Assembly: GCF_003149515.1 (NCBI RefSeq)
Contig: NZ_CP029145.1
Coordinates: forward strand, 1,736,001 to 1,800,000
Reading direction: 5' to 3'
Source of the DNA: Hymenobacter nivis
GTDB taxonomy: Bacteria; Bacteroidota; Bacteroidia; Cytophagales; Hymenobacteraceae
DNA: 64,000 nucleotides
A model generated the notes under the pieces. That model saw only the letters and a list, made by a program, of their open reading frames with translations, did not search any database and had not been told where the DNA came from. Shown here piece by piece: positions 24,511 through 33,362 of the stretch (position 1 is its first letter; every line of letters starts with the position of its first letter). The translations under genes and the position numbers were made by a program.

Positions 24511-25917
24511 ATGACCGATTTGACTTCTTCCGATTCCGCGCCGCAGCGCGTGCACCTCATCGCTGTGGGCGGCAGCATTATGCACAACCTGGCGCTGGCC
24601 CTGCATCGCCAGGGGGCCCACGTGACGGGCACCGACGACGAGATTTTTGAGCCCGCCCAGGGCCGCCTGGCCGCTGCCGGCCTGCTGCCCTCGCAGGAAG
24701 GCTGGAACCCGGCCCGCATCACCCCCGACCTCGACGCCGTGATTGTGGGGATGCACGCCCGCCCTGACAACCCGGAGCTGCTACGGGCCCAGGAGCTGGG
24801 CCTGAAAATCTACTCCTTTCCTGAGTACATCTACGAGGCCAGCCGCGACAAGCAGCGGGTGGTCATCGGCGGCTCGCACGGCAAAACCAGCATCACGGCC
24901 TGCATCCTGCACGTGCTGCGCTTTTACGGCCGCAAGTTCGACTACGCCGTGGGGGCCCAGCTGGCAGGCTTCGACCTAATGGTGCAACTGACGGACGACG
25001 CGCCGGTCATCATCATCGAGGGCGACGAGTACCTATCGTCACCGGTGGACCGGCGGCCGAAGTTCCACCTCTACCAGCACCACATCGGCGTGATTTCGGG
25101 TATCAGCTGGGACCACATCAACGTGTTTCCGACCGAGGAAATCTACCGCGAGCAGTTCCGTATTTTTGCCGGCATGACGCCTAAGTCGGGCGTGCTGATC
25201 TACGACCGGGACGATGAGCAGACCCAACTCATCGCCGTGCCCACCAACCCCAGCGTGACCTACATTGGCTACGGGCCCCACGAGAACGTGGTGCGCGACG
25301 GCCAGACGTTTTTGCTAACCAGGAAGGACGAGGAGGTGCCGATTCAGGTGTTTGGCGAGCACAACCTGCGCAACATTTCGGCGGCACGCGAGGTGTGCAA
25401 GCAGCTGGGCATCAAGGGCAAGGACTTCTACCGGGCGGTGGCCTCGTTCCCCGGCGCGGCGCGGCGGCTGGAGCTGCTGGCCCGCGGGGCCACGTCGGTG
25501 GTGTACAAGGATTTTGCCCACGCCCCCAGCAAGCTGCGCGCTACCGCGGGGGCCCTGAAGCAGCAGTTTCCACAGCGGCGGCTGGTGGCCTGCCTGGAGC
25601 TGCACACCTTCAGCTCGCTCAACCCCGATTTCCTCCCGCAGTACGCGCATTGCTTCGACGCGCCCGACGTGGCGGTGGTGTACTTCAACCCCCACGTGCT
25701 GGCGCACAAGCGCTTGCCCCCGCTGCCGCCTGCGGCCGTGGCCGCCGCCTTCCAGCGCCCCGACCTGCGCGTCATTACCGACAGCCACGAGTTGGCCGAG
25801 TTCCTCCACGCTCAACTCTGGGATAATACCAACCTGCTGCTGATGTCGTCAGGCACGTTCGACGGGCTGGATTTGGCCGTGCTGGCGGCCAAGGTAGTGG
25901 GGCTGGAGGCGCGGTAG
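24511..25917 (+). CDS. mpl: Mur-ligase family protein, Mpl type (UDP-MurNAc:peptide ligase)
   Basis: A 468-residue cytoplasmic ligase, close to the usual 450-460. It has the N-terminal Rossmann domain (VHLIAVGGSIMHNLA), the ATP loop GGSHGKTS at 120-127, EGDEYLSSPVDRRPKF and HINVFPTEEIYREQF in the central domain, and DFAHAPSKLRATAGALKQQF in the C-terminal domain. Mpl attaches recovered murein tripeptide to UDP-MurNAc in cell-wall recycling. The missing MurC-type hallmarks and the GD-EY-SS motif support Mpl over MurC. A TACTTTCG word at about 24458 could be part of its promoter. Confidence 0.88.
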   Translation: MTDLTSSDSAPQRVHLIAVGGSIMHNLALALHRQGAHVTGTDDEIFEPAQGRLAAAGLLPSQEGWNPARITPDLDAVIVGMHARPDNPELLRAQELGLKIYSFPEYIYEASRDKQRVVIGGSHGKTSITACILHVLRFYGRKFDYAVGAQLAGFDLMVQLTDDAPVIIIEGDEYLSSPVDRRPKFHLYQHHIGVISGISWDHINVFPTEEIYREQFRIFAGMTPKSGVLIYDRDDEQTQLIAVPTNPSVTYIGYGPHENVVRDGQTFLLTRKDEEVPIQVFGEHNLRNISAAREVCKQLGIKGKDFYRAVASFPGAARRLELLARGATSVVYKDFAHAPSKLRATAGALKQQFPQRRLVACLELHTFSSLNPDFLPQYAHCFDAPDVAVVYFNPHVLAHKRLPPLPPAAVAAAFQRPDLRVITDSHELAEFLHAQLWDNTNLLLMSSGTFDGLDLAVLAAKVVGLEAR

Positions 25918-26047
25918 CCATGGCCCCGGAGACACCATCAGTACAAGGCAAAAAATAGCTACCTTTAGCGGGCACCCAACGCCCTGGGGCCCAAGGCACC
26001 CGCCGTGGCTGTGGGCCGCGGATTAACCATTTCTTCCCGTCTCTCCC

Positions 26048-26797
26048 ATGCGCTTCGTTCTTTCGTTTTTGCACTTGTCTGCGGCAGTCGCTGGCAGCGC
26101 GCTACTACTGGGCTGCTCTGCTAAAAGTGCTGACCCCAAGGCCACGGCCGTGGCCGACCGCGTGCTGACCGCCATGGGCGGCGCCAACGCTTGGAACAGT
26201 ACCCGCTACCTGGCCTGGGATTTCTTCGGCGGCCAGTATCAGATTTGGGATAAGCAGACTAGCGATTTCCATTGGGAAAAGGATACGCTGGTAGCCAATT
26301 ACAACCTGAACACCAAGCAGGGCCACGTGTACAGCCGCGGAAAGGACATTTCGGCTTCGCCGGCCGGCCAAAAGGTACTCGAAACGCTCACGCCCACCTG
26401 GATCAACAATTCGTACTGGCTGGTGATGCCGTTTAAATTGAAAGATCCGGGCGTGAACCTCACGTACAAGGGCGAGGGCAAAACGATGGACGGGGCCCCG
26501 GCCGACGTGCTGGGCATGACCTTTAATAAAGTGGGCGTAACGCCCGAAAACCGCTACGAAGTGCTGGTGAACCGCGCCACCGGCCTCGTGGACGAGTGGG
26601 CGTATTTTCCCAAGGCCACCGACGCGCAGCCGGCCTTTCGCCGGCACTGGAACGAGTACTCCCGCCACGGCCAACTACTGCTGGCCGCCGGCCGTAGCGA
26701 GGCTGACAAGCCCGCCCGGTTCGACCACGTTGCCGCGGCCCAAACCGTGCCCGACGGCGTGATGACCAGCAAGGTACCCGTCACCAAAATTCTGTAG
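26048..26797 (+). CDS. Outer-membrane/periplasmic lipoprotein of unknown function, LolA-like fold suspected
   Basis: A 249-residue protein with a signal peptide and lipobox LLLGC. The mature part starts ATAVADRVLTAMGGANAWNS and continues with YLAWDFFGGQYQIWDKQTSD and NRATGLVDEWAYFPKA. This is the pattern of a Bacteroidota family of beta-rich lipoproteins resembling LolA/LppX-type lipid-binding folds; the exact family name is uncertain. No catalytic motif is visible. A terminator follows at 26836. Confidence 0.65.
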   Translation: MRFVLSFLHLSAAVAGSALLLGCSAKSADPKATAVADRVLTAMGGANAWNSTRYLAWDFFGGQYQIWDKQTSDFHWEKDTLVANYNLNTKQGHVYSRGKDISASPAGQKVLETLTPTWINNSYWLVMPFKLKDPGVNLTYKGEGKTMDGAPADVLGMTFNKVGVTPENRYEVLVNRATGLVDEWAYFPKATDAQPAFRRHWNEYSRHGQLLLAAGRSEADKPARFDHVAAAQTVPDGVMTSKVPVTKIL

Positions 26798-26835
26798 CGC
26801 CGCGGCTGCACACCGCCCCGGCGCATTCGCCAATA

Positions 26836-26868
26836 CGAAAAAGCCCACCTATTCGGCGGGCTTTTTCG
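26836..26868. terminator. Bidirectional intrinsic terminator
   Basis: CGAAAAAGCCC (26836-26846) pairs with GGGCTTTTTCG (26858-26868), with inner CACC/GGCG-type pairing. A runs on the left and T runs on the right serve the converging genes on both strands. Confidence 0.85.
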
Positions 26869-26971
26869 TGGGTAGGGGCCCCGGTTTGGGGCCCCGGCGG
26901 CGGTCGGTAGTCAGCAGCACGGCCAAGGCCGTGAGGGCGGCGCGGAGCAGCCATTTCTGGGCCGGTTTCAT
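26849..26971 (-). CDS. Candidate 40-residue basic-tailed membrane peptide
   Basis: A 40-codon frame starts at ATG 26971, only 8 nt after the stop of the upstream lipoprotein gene. It reads MKPAQKWLLRAALTALAVLL, then a short basic, Pro-rich tail (RRRGPKP). The hydrophobic stretch could be a single helix. Its stop codon lies inside the terminator hairpin. Coupling by position is suggestive, but a chance frame cannot be excluded. Confidence 0.35.
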   Translation of the reverse strand: MKPAQKWLLRAALTALAVLLTTDRRRGPKPGPLPTKKPAE

Positions 26972-26979
26972 GGCCGTCT

Positions 26980-27525
26980 TTATTTGGGGAAGAGCGTGTT
27001 GCCGGGTTCACGGCGCAGATCGCAACGGCCGCCGCCGGGGTTGCCTTCGCAGAGCGTGCCCACAATCCGGTCGCCCTCAAAGTTGAAGAAGCACGACGAG
27101 CAGCCCACGCCGGTGATGATGTAGCGGTTGGCGGCGGGGCTGAGGAACACGGTGTTGTCGCCGCCGCCGAGCAGCGGCAGGGCCATGGCCCGGAACATGC
27201 CGTTGCGCAGGCCCATACCTACCAGGTAGTAGGCGGCGGGCTCGTTGGGCTCAGCGGGGGCCTTGCGCACCATCACGCGGTCAATCACGGTGCCGTCGCC
27301 GAACTCGTGGATGAAGGCCGTGGCCAGCTCCGACTGCGACACCTTGAAATCTACTTTCTCGCCTGACGTTTGCGCAATCTGCTTGTTAGACACCGTCGGC
27401 TTGGTGTTGTACTCGGGCATGGTCAGCTCGTTGGTGCCACGGCGCGAGGTTTCGCAGGCCCCCAGCAGCAGGCCCACTAAAATAGTCAGTAGGCCCAGGC
27501 CCACCAAACGGGGAAGAAACGACAT
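26980..27525 (-). CDS. Small lipoprotein of unknown function
   Basis: A 181-residue lipoprotein. The start at ATG 27525 is preferred because a signal sequence with lipobox LLGAC follows directly. The mature part has no known motif; visible segments include ELATAFIHEFGDGTVIDRVM, AAYYLVGMGLRNG and four Cys in VGCSSCFF and LCEGNPGGGRC that may form disulfides. It follows the M48 peptidase gene by about 34 bp on the same strand, so the two are probably co-transcribed. Confidence 0.65.
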   Translation of the reverse strand: MSFLPRLVGLGLLTILVGLLLGACETSRRGTNELTMPEYNTKPTVSNKQIAQTSGEKVDFKVSQSELATAFIHEFGDGTVIDRVMVRKAPAEPNEPAAYYLVGMGLRNGMFRAMALPLLGGGDNTVFLSPAANRYIITGVGCSSCFFNFEGDRIVGTLCEGNPGGGRCDLRREPGNTLFPK

Positions 27526-27559
27526 AGCGCGAAGTACGGAAGAGGGCCAGAACGCCAGA

Positions 27560-28351
27560 CTAGCGGGGTTTGTAGTATTTCTGGGCCTCGGGCAGCAGGC
27601 GTTCGATGTCGGCAATTCGGGTAGCATCGGCGGGGTGGTCAGAAAAAAATTCGGGCGTATTGTTCTGGCTTTGAGCGGCCATGCGCTGCCAGAAAGGTAA
27701 GGCCCCGCGCGGGTCATAGCCCGCCATAGCCATAAAAATCAGGCCCAGGTGGTCGGCCTCGCTCTCCTGGGTGCGGCTGAATTTGAGCATGCCCACCTGG
27801 CTACCCACGCCTACGGCCTGCATGAACAGATTTTTGGTAGCCGTTGGGTTCTGCGAAAGGGCCGTGCTCAGGGCCGTGCTCAGGCCCTGAGCCACGAGCT
27901 GGTCGCTCATGCGCTCGGCGCCGTGGCGAGCCACGGCGTGCGAAATTTCGTGGCCTAGCACCACGGCCAGCCCGTTTTCGTCGCGCGTGAGGGGCAGGAT
28001 GCCGGTGTACACCACCACTTTGCCGCCGGGCATGCACCAGGCATTTACTTCCTTATTTTCCACCAGGTTGAACTCCCACTGGTAGCCGTCGAGCTGGCCC
28101 TGCATGTTGTTTTGGGCCACGTACCGCTCTACAGCATGCTGGATGCGCTGGCCCACGCGCTTCACCATGGCCGCGTTGGCGGCATCGGTGGAGAGCTTGT
28201 TTTCGGTGATGAACGTGCGGTACTGCGTGGTGGCCAGCGAGTTCATCTCGCTGCCGCTTACCAGGCTGAGCTGGCGGCGGCCAGTGATGGGCACCGTGGT
28301 GCACGAGGCCAGCAGGACGAGGCCGGCGAGAAGGGTGGTTTTGCGGAACAT
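27560..28351 (-). CDS. M48 family metalloprotease lipoprotein (BepA/LoiP-like)
   Basis: A 263-residue lipoprotein; the ATG at 28351 (MFRKTTLLAGLVLLASCTT) gives a lipobox LLASC. The zinc motif HEISH is in VVLGHEISHAVARHGAERMS, and the third ligand lies in RTQESEADHLGLIFMAMAGY. NAWCMPGGKVVVYTG and FSDHPADATRIADIERLL complete the M48B-type signature. Members clear misfolded outer-membrane proteins or help outer-membrane assembly in the periplasm. It is the first gene of a small operon with the downstream lipoprotein. Confidence 0.9.
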   Translation of the reverse strand: MFRKTTLLAGLVLLASCTTVPITGRRQLSLVSGSEMNSLATTQYRTFITENKLSTDAANAAMVKRVGQRIQHAVERYVAQNNMQGQLDGYQWEFNLVENKEVNAWCMPGGKVVVYTGILPLTRDENGLAVVLGHEISHAVARHGAERMSDQLVAQGLSTALSTALSQNPTATKNLFMQAVGVGSQVGMLKFSRTQESEADHLGLIFMAMAGYDPRGALPFWQRMAAQSQNNTPEFFSDHPADATRIADIERLLPEAQKYYKPR

Positions 28352-28474
28352 ACAGAAAGAATGATTGGGGAAAGGTAGAACGAGGCCCCCAGGCCCTGGC
28401 ATTTTTTAGGCCAAAGACGTGCCCGGGGCCCCCAGCATACGTAAACCGATCAACCAAGTGTTCGCTGGGAGCCG

Positions 28475-28482
28475 TAGTTTTG
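28475..28482 (+). promoter_or_regulatory. Candidate -7 promoter element of the FAH-family gene
   Basis: TAGTTTTG matches the Bacteroidota -7 consensus TAnnTTTG, 28 bp before the ATG at 28511. No good -33 TTTG is seen. Confidence 0.4.
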
Positions 28483-28510
28483 GGCTTTCCCCGGTTTCTT
28501 TTTTCGCGCT

Positions 28511-29125
28511 ATGAAAATTATCTGCATCGGCCGCAACTACGCCGACCACATCGCCGAGCTGCACAACGAAACGCCGGCCGCGCCCGTCATCTTCCTCAAG
28601 CCCGAAACCGCGCTGGTGCAGCGCGGCCAGCCGTTTTTTTACCCCGATTTCTCCACCGACATCCACTACGAGCTGGAACTGGTGCTGCGCATCAGCAAGA
28701 ACGGGCGCCACATCGACGCGGCCTTCGCCCACACTTACTTCGACGCCATCGGCCTGGGCCTCGATTTCACGGCCCGCGACTTGCAAAACGACCTAAAAAA
28801 GAAGGGCTTGCCCTGGGAGCTAGCCAAGGCCTTCGACGGCTCGGCGCCCATCTCCCCCACTTTCCGGCCGGTGGCCGACTTTGCGGATTTGGCCAACATT
28901 AATTTCCACCTCGAAGTGAACGGCGAAACCCGCCAGACCGGCAACTCCCGCCTGATGCTGCACCCGTTCGCCCAGATTATCAGCTTCGTATCGCGCTACA
29001 TCACCCTCAAGCAGGGCGACTTGCTGTTTACCGGCACGCCCGCCGGCGTGGGCCCCGTGCAGGTGGGCGACCAGCTAGTGGGCTTCCTCGAAGGCGAAAA
29101 GCTACTGGAAGTGGCGGTAAAATAA
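28511..29125 (+). CDS. Fumarylacetoacetate hydrolase (FAH) family protein
   Basis: A 204-residue cytoplasmic protein, the short FAH type. It has the N-terminal CIGRNYADHIAELHNETP, FLKPETALV, the metal-binding pair in DIHYELELVLRI, GLDFTARDLQ and the C-terminal FTGTPAGVGPVQVGD. Such enzymes hydrolyse acylpyruvates or decarboxylate oxaloacetate using Mg2+. The Mg-binding Glu-x-Glu and the Asp of LDFTARD are present, so activity is likely. The substrate is not evident from the neighbours. Confidence 0.88.
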   Translation: MKIICIGRNYADHIAELHNETPAAPVIFLKPETALVQRGQPFFYPDFSTDIHYELELVLRISKNGRHIDAAFAHTYFDAIGLGLDFTARDLQNDLKKKGLPWELAKAFDGSAPISPTFRPVADFADLANINFHLEVNGETRQTGNSRLMLHPFAQIISFVSRYITLKQGDLLFTGTPAGVGPVQVGDQLVGFLEGEKLLEVAVK

Positions 29126-29129
29126 GGAT

Positions 29130-29212
29130 GTAGCGCGGGCTTTGTGGTTCGCGTCGCTGCACGATTGCCAGCAGGACGAAGCGAGAGCTGCGGACTACAA
29201 AGTCCACGCTAC
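29130..29212. repeat. Family B palindromic repeat (long form)
   Basis: GTAGCGCGGGCTTTGTGGTT at the left end pairs with the right end around GCGGACTACAAAGTCCACGC, ending TAC at 29212. The centre holds GCAGGACGAAGCGAGAGCTG. It separates the FAH gene from the M23 gene. Confidence 0.75.
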
Positions 29213-29257
29213 AGTGCGCCGGCTGGATATTCAAGAAAAATAAGCGTTATAAACAAG

Positions 29258-31300
29258 TTGGTTTTGAGGGTATTGCAAATTAAGAAAATAGCTTTCCGAC
29301 GGTGGCGAGCCTGGGGCTTGGTAGTGGCAGGGGCCTTGGCTTTAGGCCTGCGGCCCGGGCCTGCCGGCGGTCAGGAAGCCGACACAGCGGAGGAGCGCAA
29401 AGCCGCCCGGCCGCTACCGGCGGGGGCCCGGCCGGCGGTGGCCCCGGGCTACTTTTTGTTCCCCATTGCGCCGGGCACGCCGAGCTTTCTGGCCGGCAGC
29501 ATGGGCGAGCTGCGACCCAACCACTTCCACGGCGGCATCGACATCAAGACCGCGGGCGGAGTGAACCGGCCCGTGTACGCGGCGGCCGACGGCTACGTGT
29601 CGCGGCTTAAGCAGTCGTCGTTCGGCTACGGCAACGTGCTCTACATCACCCACCCCAACGGGCTGACGACGGTGTACGGCCACCTCAACGAGTTCCGGGG
29701 CCCCGTGGCCGCCGAGCTGCTGCGCCGCCAGTACGAGAAGCAGGCCTACGAGGTGGAGCTATTCTTTGCGAAGGACCAGTACCCCGTGCGGCGCGGCGAA
29801 GTGGTGGCCCTCTCGGGCAATACCGGCGGCTCGGCGGGGCCCCACCTGCACTGGGAAGTGCGCGACGCCCAGGACCACCAGTATAATCCCTTGCAGTGGG
29901 GCGGTTTTGCCGAGCTGCAAGACCACGTGGCCCCCACCCTCCAGGCGTTCGCCGTGGAGCCGCTGAGCATTGAGGCGCGCGTGGCCAACCGCTACGACAA
30001 GAAGGTATTTGTGCCCCGCGTGCAGCCCGGCCCGGGCGTGGCTACCACCTGGCCCGACACCATCAACTGCTTCGGTACCATTGGGTTGCTGGTTCAGGGC
30101 TTTGACCGCTTCGACGGCGCATGGAACCGCAATGGCATCCAGCGGGTGGCGGTGCAGGTGAATGGCCAGCCCTATTACGAGCACAACATCGACGCCGTGC
30201 CCTTCCCGACGGGCACCCGGCAGGTGGCCAACTTCGTCGATTTTCAGTACCAGCACACCCAAGGCCGCCTGCTGCAAAAGCTATGGGTGGACGAGGGCAA
30301 CGACCTGGCCCTGTACAATGCCCCGGGGCCCCAGCGCGGCCGCCTGAATGTGGAAGCCGGCAAACTGTACCGCGTGGATGTGGTGCTGGCCGACTCCTAC
30401 AACAACCAGACGCCCTTGCACTTCGTGCTGCGCGGCCAGGTCCCGACCTACTTCAAAACCCGCGCCGCGGCGGTGAAGCGCCCGGCCCTGCGCTACGAAA
30501 TCGACCGCAACTTGCTGAAGGCCGTGGCTGCCGACCCCGACACGGCCGCCACGGGCGGTAACCTCGTGCTTTACAAAGGCAACCGCCAGCTCGAAGTGAA
30601 GCCCAGCTACACCGTGGCCAGCGAAAACGTGTACCTCTACGATCTGCGCGCCGGCCTACCCGACTCGCTGCAATTCGGCGGCGTGACGAAGGTGTTTGAT
30701 CGCCAGGCAATGATTCCCGCGGGCAAGGAAATAAGCTACTCAACGGCCCACATCAACCTGCTGTTTGGGCCCCAGACGCTGTTTACGAACCTGTACCTCG
30801 GCACCAGCTTCCGGCCCGAGGCCACCGGCAGCGGCTTCTGGACGGTGGGCAACCCCATCGCGCCGCTTTACTACCCGCTGCGCCTCACCCTGAAACCCGC
30901 CGCGCCACCTGCTGATTTGCGCCGCTCGGCCATCTACACAGCCACGCTGAAGGGCGGCCGCGCCTACCTGGGCGGGCAGTGGGACGACCAAGGCCAGATT
31001 TCGGCCGTGGTGAAGCAGTTCGCCTCCTACCGCATCCTCACCGACGAGAAAGCCCCCACCGGCAGCCTGGTGGGGCGGCCAGGCGGCCAAGTGCTATTCC
31101 GCGTCGGCGACGACCTTTCGGGCCTGGCCAGCTACAAGCTGCTGGTAGGCGGGCAGTTCCGGCTACTGCGCTACGAATACAAGAACGCGACGCTTTTCAG
31201 CGTATCCACCGACGCCCTGGGGCCCCGGCTGCGCGGCCCCGCCGAGCTGCACCTCACCGACCAGGCCGGCAACGAGCGGGTGATTCCGCTGAACTTGTAA
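29258..31300 (+). CDS. M23 family peptidase (LytM-type) with long C-terminal region
   Basis: About 680 residues from a TTG at 29258; TTG at 29264 or 29273 is equally possible. A GTG at 29144 lies in the repeat and is rejected. An N-terminal signal/anchor helix (RAWGLVVAGALALGL) is followed by the M23 domain: NHFHGGIDIKT (zinc ligands H and D), a YGHLNEF segment and PHLHWEVRD (HxH). About 430 further residues, probably beta-rich, have no clear name. It is predicted to cut peptidoglycan cross-links or regulate amidases in the periplasm. It ends close to a short palindrome at 31327-31363. Confidence 0.87.
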   Translation: MVLRVLQIKKIAFRRWRAWGLVVAGALALGLRPGPAGGQEADTAEERKAARPLPAGARPAVAPGYFLFPIAPGTPSFLAGSMGELRPNHFHGGIDIKTAGGVNRPVYAAADGYVSRLKQSSFGYGNVLYITHPNGLTTVYGHLNEFRGPVAAELLRRQYEKQAYEVELFFAKDQYPVRRGEVVALSGNTGGSAGPHLHWEVRDAQDHQYNPLQWGGFAELQDHVAPTLQAFAVEPLSIEARVANRYDKKVFVPRVQPGPGVATTWPDTINCFGTIGLLVQGFDRFDGAWNRNGIQRVAVQVNGQPYYEHNIDAVPFPTGTRQVANFVDFQYQHTQGRLLQKLWVDEGNDLALYNAPGPQRGRLNVEAGKLYRVDVVLADSYNNQTPLHFVLRGQVPTYFKTRAAAVKRPALRYEIDRNLLKAVAADPDTAATGGNLVLYKGNRQLEVKPSYTVASENVYLYDLRAGLPDSLQFGGVTKVFDRQAMIPAGKEISYSTAHINLLFGPQTLFTNLYLGTSFRPEATGSGFWTVGNPIAPLYYPLRLTLKPAAPPADLRRSAIYTATLKGGRAYLGGQWDDQGQISAVVKQFASYRILTDEKAPTGSLVGRPGGQVLFRVGDDLSGLASYKLLVGGQFRLLRYEYKNATLFSVSTDALGPRLRGPAELHLTDQAGNERVIPLNL

Positions 31301-31326
31301 CACTAGAGTACGTTGGGAAATTTAAA

Positions 31327-31363
31327 AGAACGTCATGCTTCGCTGCGCTTTGCATGACGTTCT
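31327..31363. repeat. Short family A-like palindrome
   Basis: AGAACGTCATGC (31327-31338) pairs with GCATGACGTTCT (31352-31363) around a 13-nt loop. It shares the GTCATGC core of family A and sits just after the M23 stop codon. Confidence 0.7.
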
Positions 31364-31402
31364 AAAAGCATTTCTATATTCTCCCATTCAACCATTCTTC
31401 CC

Positions 31403-31852
31403 ATGTCCCTCGCCGCTGGCCAACCCGCTCCCGATTTCTCCGCCCTCGACCAAGACGGCAACCCCGTTTCGCTCGCTGCCCTGCGCGGCCAGCGCGTGGC
31501 TTTATACTTCTACCCCAAGGATGATACGCCCGGCTGCACCGCCCAGGCCTGCAACCTGCGCGACCACCAGGAGGAACTGAATACGCACAATATCAAGGTT
31601 ATCGGGGTGAGCATCGACGGCGAATCGGCCCACAAAAAGTTCGCTATGAAGTACGACCTGCCCTTCCCGCTGCTGGTGGATACCGACAAGAAAATTGTGG
31701 AAGCCTACGGCGTATGGCAGGAAAAAAAGAACTACGGCAAGACTTACATGGGCACCGTCCGCACCACGTTTCTGATTGACGCCGAAGGCGTTATTGAGAA
31801 GGTCATTAAGAAGGTGGACACCCAGGACCACGCCGCGCAGCTACTGGCATAA
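31403..31852 (+). CDS. bcp: Thioredoxin-dependent peroxiredoxin, Bcp/PrxQ type
   Basis: A 149-residue cytoplasmic peroxidase that reduces hydrogen peroxide and organic peroxides. The thioredoxin fold is shown by GQPAPDFSALDQDGN and VALYFYPKDDTPGCTAQAC. The peroxidatic Cys is C45 and the resolving Cys is C50, the five-residue spacing of the PrxQ/Bcp class. The conserved Arg is in GTVRTTFLID. Length is normal for the family. It stands alone between two palindromic repeats. Confidence 0.95.
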   Translation: MSLAAGQPAPDFSALDQDGNPVSLAALRGQRVALYFYPKDDTPGCTAQACNLRDHQEELNTHNIKVIGVSIDGESAHKKFAMKYDLPFPLLVDTDKKIVEAYGVWQEKKNYGKTYMGTVRTTFLIDAEGVIEKVIKKVDTQDHAAQLLA

Positions 31853-31858
31853 GGCGCT

Positions 31859-31886
31859 GTAGCGCGGACTTTGTAGTCCACGCTAC
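31859..31886. repeat. Family B palindromic repeat (short form)
   Basis: GTAGCGCGGACTTTGTAGTC followed by CACGCTAC forms an almost perfect 28-bp palindrome between the peroxiredoxin and VWA genes. Confidence 0.8.
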
Positions 31887-31900
31887 ATTCGCGCGGCCCG

Positions 31901-31908
31901 TAGGTTTG
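31901..31908 (+). promoter_or_regulatory. Candidate -7 promoter element of the VWA gene
   Basis: TAGGTTTG fits TAnnTTTG, 23 bp before the ATG at 31932. The -33 position is occupied by the family B palindrome and has no TTTG. Confidence 0.4.
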
Positions 31909-31931
31909 CACTTTCCCAGCGGTTGGCCCCG

Positions 31932-33362
31932 ATGTTGTTCAAGAACCTATTTCTTCTTATTCGCAGAATCAGCGGTTTAGGGGCCCTGGGGCTGGGAATG
32001 TCGCTATTGGCTAGCCCGGGGGCCCCGGCCCAGAACGCTCCGCCTGAGAAGCCCAGAACCACCCGCATCCTCTTCCTGCTCGACGCCTCGGGCTCGATGC
32101 TGGCGCCCTGGGAAGGGCAGTCGCGCTGGGACGTGGCCAAGCGCATGCTGGGCAAAATGGTCGATTCGCTCAACGCCTACCCCAACCTGGAGCTGGGCCT
32201 GCGCGTGTACGGCCATCAGTTTCCAAACAGCGCCAAGAACTGCGAGGATTCGCGCCTCGAAGTGCCGTTTGCGCCGCGCAACGCCGCGGCCATCAAGGCC
32301 AGGCTCACCACGCTCAAGGCCCAGGGCAACACACCTATTACGTATGCGCTACGGCAATCGGCGGGCGATTTTCCGGCCGATAAAACGGCGCGCAACGTGC
32401 TGCTGCTCATCACCGACGGGCTGGAATCGTGCAACGCCGACCCCTGCGCCGCTTCGCTCGATTTGCAGCGCAAGCGCGTGTTTCTGAAGCCGTTTGTAAT
32501 TGGCATCGGGGCCGAGAAGGAGTTTGGCAAGCAGCTCGAATGCCTGGGCCAGTACTACAACGCGGCCGAGGTGAAAACCTTCCGCACGGTAATGAACGAC
32601 GTCATTGCCCAAACGCTGGCCAAAACTACCGTGGCTGTGAACCTGACCGACGCCGACGGCCGGCCGGTAGAAAGCAACGTCAACCTCACATTCATCAACA
32701 ACGTGACCGGCCAGCCCGAGTACAATTACGTCCACTACCGCGACGCCCAGGGCCGGGCCGACGTGCTGGCCATCGACGCTTTGCAGAGCTACGACCTGGT
32801 GATTAACACGGTGCCGGCCGTGCGCCAGGCCAACGTGCCCATCAAGGCCGGCAAGGCCAACGTGCTGACCTTCAAAACGCCCCAGGGCACGCTGTTTCTG
32901 CAACCGCCGCCGCTCACGCCCAACCCCTACGGCGTGGTGGCGGCCGTGGTGCGGGCCGCCGGGGCCCCCGGCACGGTAGCGTCCCTACCCTTCGGCACCC
33001 GCCAAAAGCTGCTGGCCGGCAACTACGAGGTAGAAGTGCTGACGCTGCCGCGCATCACGCGCCGCGTCAGCATCCGCCAGGGCCAGGAGGTGGCCGTGAC
33101 GTACCCGGCGCCCGGCACGCTCAACATCACCGCCGATTTGAAGGGCTACGGCAGCATTTACCAGCTCAACAACGACGAGTCGCAAACCTGGATTTATAGC
33201 CTGCCCGACGGCGGCAGCACCCGGCTCAACCTGCCCATGCAGCCGGGGGCCTACCGCCTCGTGTTCCGTACCAAAACTGCCCTCGGCAGCAAGTTCACCG
33301 ACGTGCGCAATTTCACCATCCGCTCGGGCCAAACGACTTCGGTGGGCCTTTTTGGCAAATAA
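31932..33362 (+). CDS. Secreted/periplasmic von Willebrand factor A domain protein
   Basis: A 476-residue protein with a signal peptide ending near APAQN (34). The VWA domain (about 44-215) has the MIDAS motif DASGSM at 51-56 (D-x-S-x-S), a Thr in GNTPITYAL and the Asp of LLITDGLESCNADPC; it would bind Mg2+ and a protein ligand. The rest forms beta-rich repeats with VAVNLTDADGRPVESNVNLT, GTLFLQPPPLTPNP and NITADLKGYGSIYQLN. Extracellular VWA proteins of this layout resemble TerY-like or surface-adhesion proteins; function is unknown. Its 3' end overlaps the next gene by 11 bp. Confidence 0.8.
   Translation: MLFKNLFLLIRRISGLGALGLGMSLLASPGAPAQNAPPEKPRTTRILFLLDASGSMLAPWEGQSRWDVAKRMLGKMVDSLNAYPNLELGLRVYGHQFPNSAKNCEDSRLEVPFAPRNAAAIKARLTTLKAQGNTPITYALRQSAGDFPADKTARNVLLLITDGLESCNADPCAASLDLQRKRVFLKPFVIGIGAEKEFGKQLECLGQYYNAAEVKTFRTVMNDVIAQTLAKTTVAVNLTDADGRPVESNVNLTFINNVTGQPEYNYVHYRDAQGRADVLAIDALQSYDLVINTVPAVRQANVPIKAGKANVLTFKTPQGTLFLQPPPLTPNPYGVVAAVVRAAGAPGTVASLPFGTRQKLLAGNYEVEVLTLPRITRRVSIRQGQEVAVTYPAPGTLNITADLKGYGSIYQLNNDESQTWIYSLPDGGSTRLNLPMQPGAYRLVFRTKTALGSKFTDVRNFTIRSGQTTSVGLFGK

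Noticed and set aside
29144-29257. GTG 29144 as the start of the M23 peptidase
   Set aside because: This part is a family B palindromic repeat; translation of repeat DNA before a signal sequence is unlikely.
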